NCBI GenBank assembly: GCA_029932495.1
Contig: JAOZPY010000121.1
Location: 1 to 7,334, forward strand
Source of the DNA: Desulfobacterales bacterium
GTDB taxonomy: Bacteria; Desulfobacterota; Desulfobacteria; Desulfobacterales; JAFDCJ01
Direction of reading: 5' to 3'
Length of the DNA stretch: 7,334 nucleotides
The position numbers were made by a program, and so were the translations under genes. The notes below the pieces were generated by a model. It did not search any database. It was not told the DNA's origin and saw nothing but the letters and a program-made list of their open reading frames with translations. Below, piece by piece: positions 5,742-7,334 of the stretch. Positions within the stretch are counted from its first letter, which is position 1. Each line of letters opens with the position of its first letter.

Positions 5742-6104
5742 ATGAGAATAGCGATCACATCGATGGGCAAAGCCCTCGAATCCGACATTGATCCGCGGTT
5801 TGGCCGCGCGGCCTACTTTGTGATTGTCGATCCGGACAGCATGGCTTTTGAAGCGGTTGCAAACACCCAAAATCTTAATTTGCCCCAGGGAGCCGGGATT
5901 CAGGCCGGCAAAACCATCGTCGAAAACCATGTCGACGTGCTCGTCTCCGGGCACTGCGGGCCGAAGGCTCACAAGGTTCTGCAGGCCGGTGGCGTTAAAA
6001 TTATGACCGGCGCCAAGGGGTGCGTAGCCGATGCTGTTTCACAGTACAAAAACGGTGAACTGCAAGTTGCCGAGCAAGCGGATGTCGAAGGACACTGGGT
6101 ATAA
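5742..6104 (+). CDS. NifX/NafY/orange-protein-like dinitrogenase iron-molybdenum cofactor family protein
   Basis: The 120-residue product is a single Nitro_FeMo-Co domain, the RNase-H-like fold found in NifX, in the C-terminal part of NifB and in the Desulfovibrio orange protein, which binds or carries metal-sulfur cofactors. Visible landmarks are the MRIAITSMG strand (1-9), DIDPRFGRAAYF (15-26), GAGIQAGKTI (50-59), VLVSGHCGPKA (66-76) and the GC at 93-94. C72 and C94 are the only cysteines. The length is typical for stand-alone members. No nif structural genes are in view, so a role in nitrogenase should not be assumed; a general Fe-S or Mo/Fe cluster carrier role is more likely. AAGGAG lies at 5724-5729, a slightly long 12 bases before the ATG. 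The mrp gene follows 36 bases after the stop, so the two are probably co-transcribed. Confidence 0.9.
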   Translation: MRIAITSMGKALESDIDPRFGRAAYFVIVDPDSMAFEAVANTQNLNLPQGAGIQAGKTIVENHVDVLVSGHCGPKAHKVLQAGGVKIMTGAKGCVADAVSQYKNGELQVAEQADVEGHWV

Positions 6105-6140
6105 AATAAACTAATCTAATAACGACAGGAGTGAAATCAA

Positions 6141-6977
6141 ATGGTGGACATACAGGGTAACATGCCGAAAAATCCGCAACAGATGCAATCCGAGCAAGAC
6201 GCTGCAGTCAATACGTCTCTTGGAAAAATTAAAAATAAAATCCTGGTGATGAGTGGAAAAGGCGGGGTTGGCAAAACCAGCACCTCGGTCAACCTTTCCA
6301 TTGCCCTGGCAAGCCGGGGCCATCGCGTGGGCCTCATGGACGTGGACCTGCACGGACCTGACGTTCCACGCATGCTGGGGCTTCATGGCATGCCGGAGGT
6401 TAATCAGAATAAAAAACTGGCCCCTGTCAGCTACTCAGAAAACCTGACAGCCATCTCCATCGAATCGCTTACTCCTAACAAGGATGACGCCATTATCTGG
6501 CGGGGTCCCCTGAAATTTTCTGCCATCAAACAGTTTATCGGCGATGTGGACTGGGGCGATCTCGATTTTCTCATTATCGACTCTCCACCGGGCACTGGTG
6601 ATGAACCGTTAACTGTGGCCCAGACGATAACGGATGCCAGGGCGATTATTGTTACCACCCCCCAGGAGGTCGCTCTGGCGGATGTGCGCAAATCCATCAA
6701 TTTTTGTAAGACCGTTAATATGAAGATTTTCGGGCTAATTGAAAACATGAGCGGTTATACATGCCCGCATTGCGGTGAGGTGATTCAACTGTTCGGCACC
6801 GGCGGCGGAGAACGCACGGCCCTTCAGATGGGGGTGCAGTTTCTGGGAAAAATTCCGTTTGATCCCCGGATGGTGGCCTGTGGGGATTCCGGGACCTGCT
6901 ATTCGGAGATTCACAAGGATTCGCAGGTTACCCGGGCTTTTAACGAGGTGGCTGAAAAAATGTCCGCGTTGCTGTGA
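6141..6977 (+). CDS. mrp: Mrp/NBP35 (ApbC) family P-loop ATPase, Fe-S cluster carrier type
   Basis: The 278-residue cytoplasmic ATPase belongs to the deviant-Walker (MinD/NifH-like) class whose Mrp/NBP35 branch binds a transferable [4Fe-4S] cluster at the dimer interface. Seen are the deviant Walker A SGKGGVGKTS (38-47), the switch I region DVDLHGPDVPRMLG (67-80), the Walker B/switch II IDSPPGTGDEPLT (146-158), ENMSGY (201-206) and the CPHC pair (C208, C211) that ligates the cluster in relatives. It lacks the N-terminal MIP18/DUF59 domain of longer bacterial Mrp proteins and has no cysteine in its first 30 residues, unlike eukaryotic Nbp35. AGGAG (6127-6131) sits nine bases before the ATG. 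It follows the NifX-like gene by 36 bases, which suggests delivery of a cluster to or from that protein; this is inference. Confidence 0.94.
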   Translation: MVDIQGNMPKNPQQMQSEQDAAVNTSLGKIKNKILVMSGKGGVGKTSTSVNLSIALASRGHRVGLMDVDLHGPDVPRMLGLHGMPEVNQNKKLAPVSYSENLTAISIESLTPNKDDAIIWRGPLKFSAIKQFIGDVDWGDLDFLIIDSPPGTGDEPLTVAQTITDARAIIVTTPQEVALADVRKSINFCKTVNMKIFGLIENMSGYTCPHCGEVIQLFGTGGGERTALQMGVQFLGKIPFDPRMVACGDSGTCYSEIHKDSQVTRAFNEVAEKMSALL

Positions 6978-6994
6978 TGCCGGTTGGTTGAGCG

Positions 6995-7026
6995 GTTCAA
7001 CGTTCGCAGTACGCCGAACGTTGAAC
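6995..7026. repeat. Perfect 12-bp inverted repeat (hairpin) after mrp
   Basis: GTTCAACGTTCG (6995-7006) and CGAACGTTGAAC (7015-7026) are exact reverse complements around an 8-base loop. It begins 17 bases after the mrp stop. No T-run follows on either strand, so it is not a textbook intrinsic terminator; it may protect the transcript 3' end or be a dispersed repeat unit, since related GAACGT arms follow at once. Confidence 0.75.
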
Positions 7027-7044
7027 ACTAAAAAGAATGAATAT

Positions 7045-7150
7045 TGAACGTCCAGCATCGAACGTCGGATGAAAAAAATGTAATTTCATGGTGGCGCGCA
7101 ACGACATCATCATTCGATATTCAACGTGCTGGGCGTTCATTTTTATTTTT
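7045..7150. repeat. Long imperfect inverted repeat with GAACGT motifs, possible two-way terminator
   Basis: TGAACGTCCAGCA (7045-7057) pairs with TGCTGGGCGTTCA (7127-7139) with one wobble position. Further in, 7058-7072 pairs partly with 7107-7124, making arms of nearly 30 bases around an unpaired centre of about 35. A T-rich run (7140-7150) follows on the plus strand, and a shorter T-run lies beyond the other arm on the minus strand (7034-7030). It sits between convergent genes, so termination of both mrp and the small Cys-rich gene is plausible, although the centre is long for an intrinsic terminator. Confidence 0.45.
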
Positions 7151-7167
7151 AGCTATTTCTATTCCGG

Positions 7168-7329
7168 TTATGCAGAAGCTTTCTTGGCCTGCTTTGCATC
7201 AGGGGGGACGTCCAGGTTGCCCTTGCGCTTGGTTATGAAATAAATGGGACATGATGACCGGAATTTGCAGTAGATATCCGGATCCCGGCATTCCAGGCAT
7301 TCTTCACACATATAGATATCGTATTTCAT
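7168..7329 (-). CDS. Small cysteine-rich protein (53 residues), unrecognised
   Basis: The minus strand encodes a compact 53-residue product from ATG at 7329 to TAA at 7168. It begins MKYDIYMCEECLEC and has five cysteines at 8, 11, 14, 21 and 27 (C-x2-C-x2-C-x6-C-x5-C), then a basic segment (TKRKG, 33-37) and a Lys/Ala-rich tail. The regular cysteine spacing suggests a bound zinc or Fe-S cluster, and the lack of a signal peptide suggests a cytoplasmic location. I do not recognise a named family. It converges on the DUF134/NifX-like/mrp module across a 190-bp repeat region, which hints at a shared link to metal clusters. The ribosome-binding site would lie beyond the right edge, and the frame is open for the five bases available upstream, so a longer N-terminus cannot be excluded. 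Confidence 0.65.
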   Translation of the reverse strand: MKYDIYMCEECLECRDPDIYCKFRSSCPIYFITKRKGNLDVPPDAKQAKKASA

Positions 7330-7334
7330 GCAGT

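Noticed and set aside
5742..6977. Interpretation as a nitrogenase (nif) region
   Set aside because: The NifX-like domain and Mrp ATPase are widespread outside nitrogen fixation, and no nifHDKENB gene is visible.
7044..7238. Plus-strand 64-codon frame through the repeat region
   Set aside because: It is made of repeat sequence and the complement of the Cys-rich gene, with a non-ATG start and no ribosome-binding site.

Overview
The window (about 7.3 kb, mid-range GC) reads as chromosomal DNA of an anaerobic, probably Desulfobacterota-like (deltaproteobacterial) bacterium. This is inference from gene content: a DUF134 regulator followed by a NifX-like cofactor protein and an Mrp/NBP35 ATPase, a LarE sulfur transferase, a DUF4124/retropepsin-like protein and a stand-alone PilZ protein often occur together in such genomes. 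No rRNA, tRNA, CRISPR array, transposase or phage gene was seen.

Layout. (1) 103-2232, minus strand: an extracytoplasmic peptide-type ABC substrate-binding protein with an unusually long insertion near its N-terminus; its possible permease partners would lie beyond the left edge. (2) 2233-2495: divergent intergenic region with a fair sigma70-type promoter for the transporter gene and a perfect 14-bp palindrome just before larE. (3) 2496-4585, plus strand: a probable three-gene operon of larE, a secreted or anchored DUF4124/coiled-coil/aspartic-protease-like protein, and a tandem TM2 membrane protein starting at TTG. (4) 4578-5006, minus strand: a PilZ protein whose 3' end overlaps the TM2 gene by 8 bp. 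(5) 5007-5165: divergent control region with a consensus -35 box, paired inverted sites and a 50-bp-spaced direct repeat. (6) 5166-6977, plus strand: DUF134 DNA-binding protein with zinc ribbon, NifX/orange-protein-like cofactor carrier, and Mrp/NBP35 P-loop ATPase. (7) 6978-7167: a repeat region of inverted GAACGTT-type arms that may also terminate transcription from both sides. (8) 7168-7329, minus strand: a 53-residue five-cysteine protein.

Working together. The right half looks like a metal- or Fe-S-cluster handling module: a scaffold/carrier ATPase (Mrp), a small cofactor-binding protein (NifX-like), a likely regulator (DUF134), and a convergent Cys-rich mini-protein that may bind metal or a cluster. 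LarE on the left also belongs to metal-cofactor chemistry and has the three-cysteine arrangement expected of the [4Fe-4S]-dependent LarE type, although larB and larC are not in view. The most novel elements are the Cys-rich mini-protein, the insertion in the binding protein, and the paired operator-like sites in front of the DUF134 gene.
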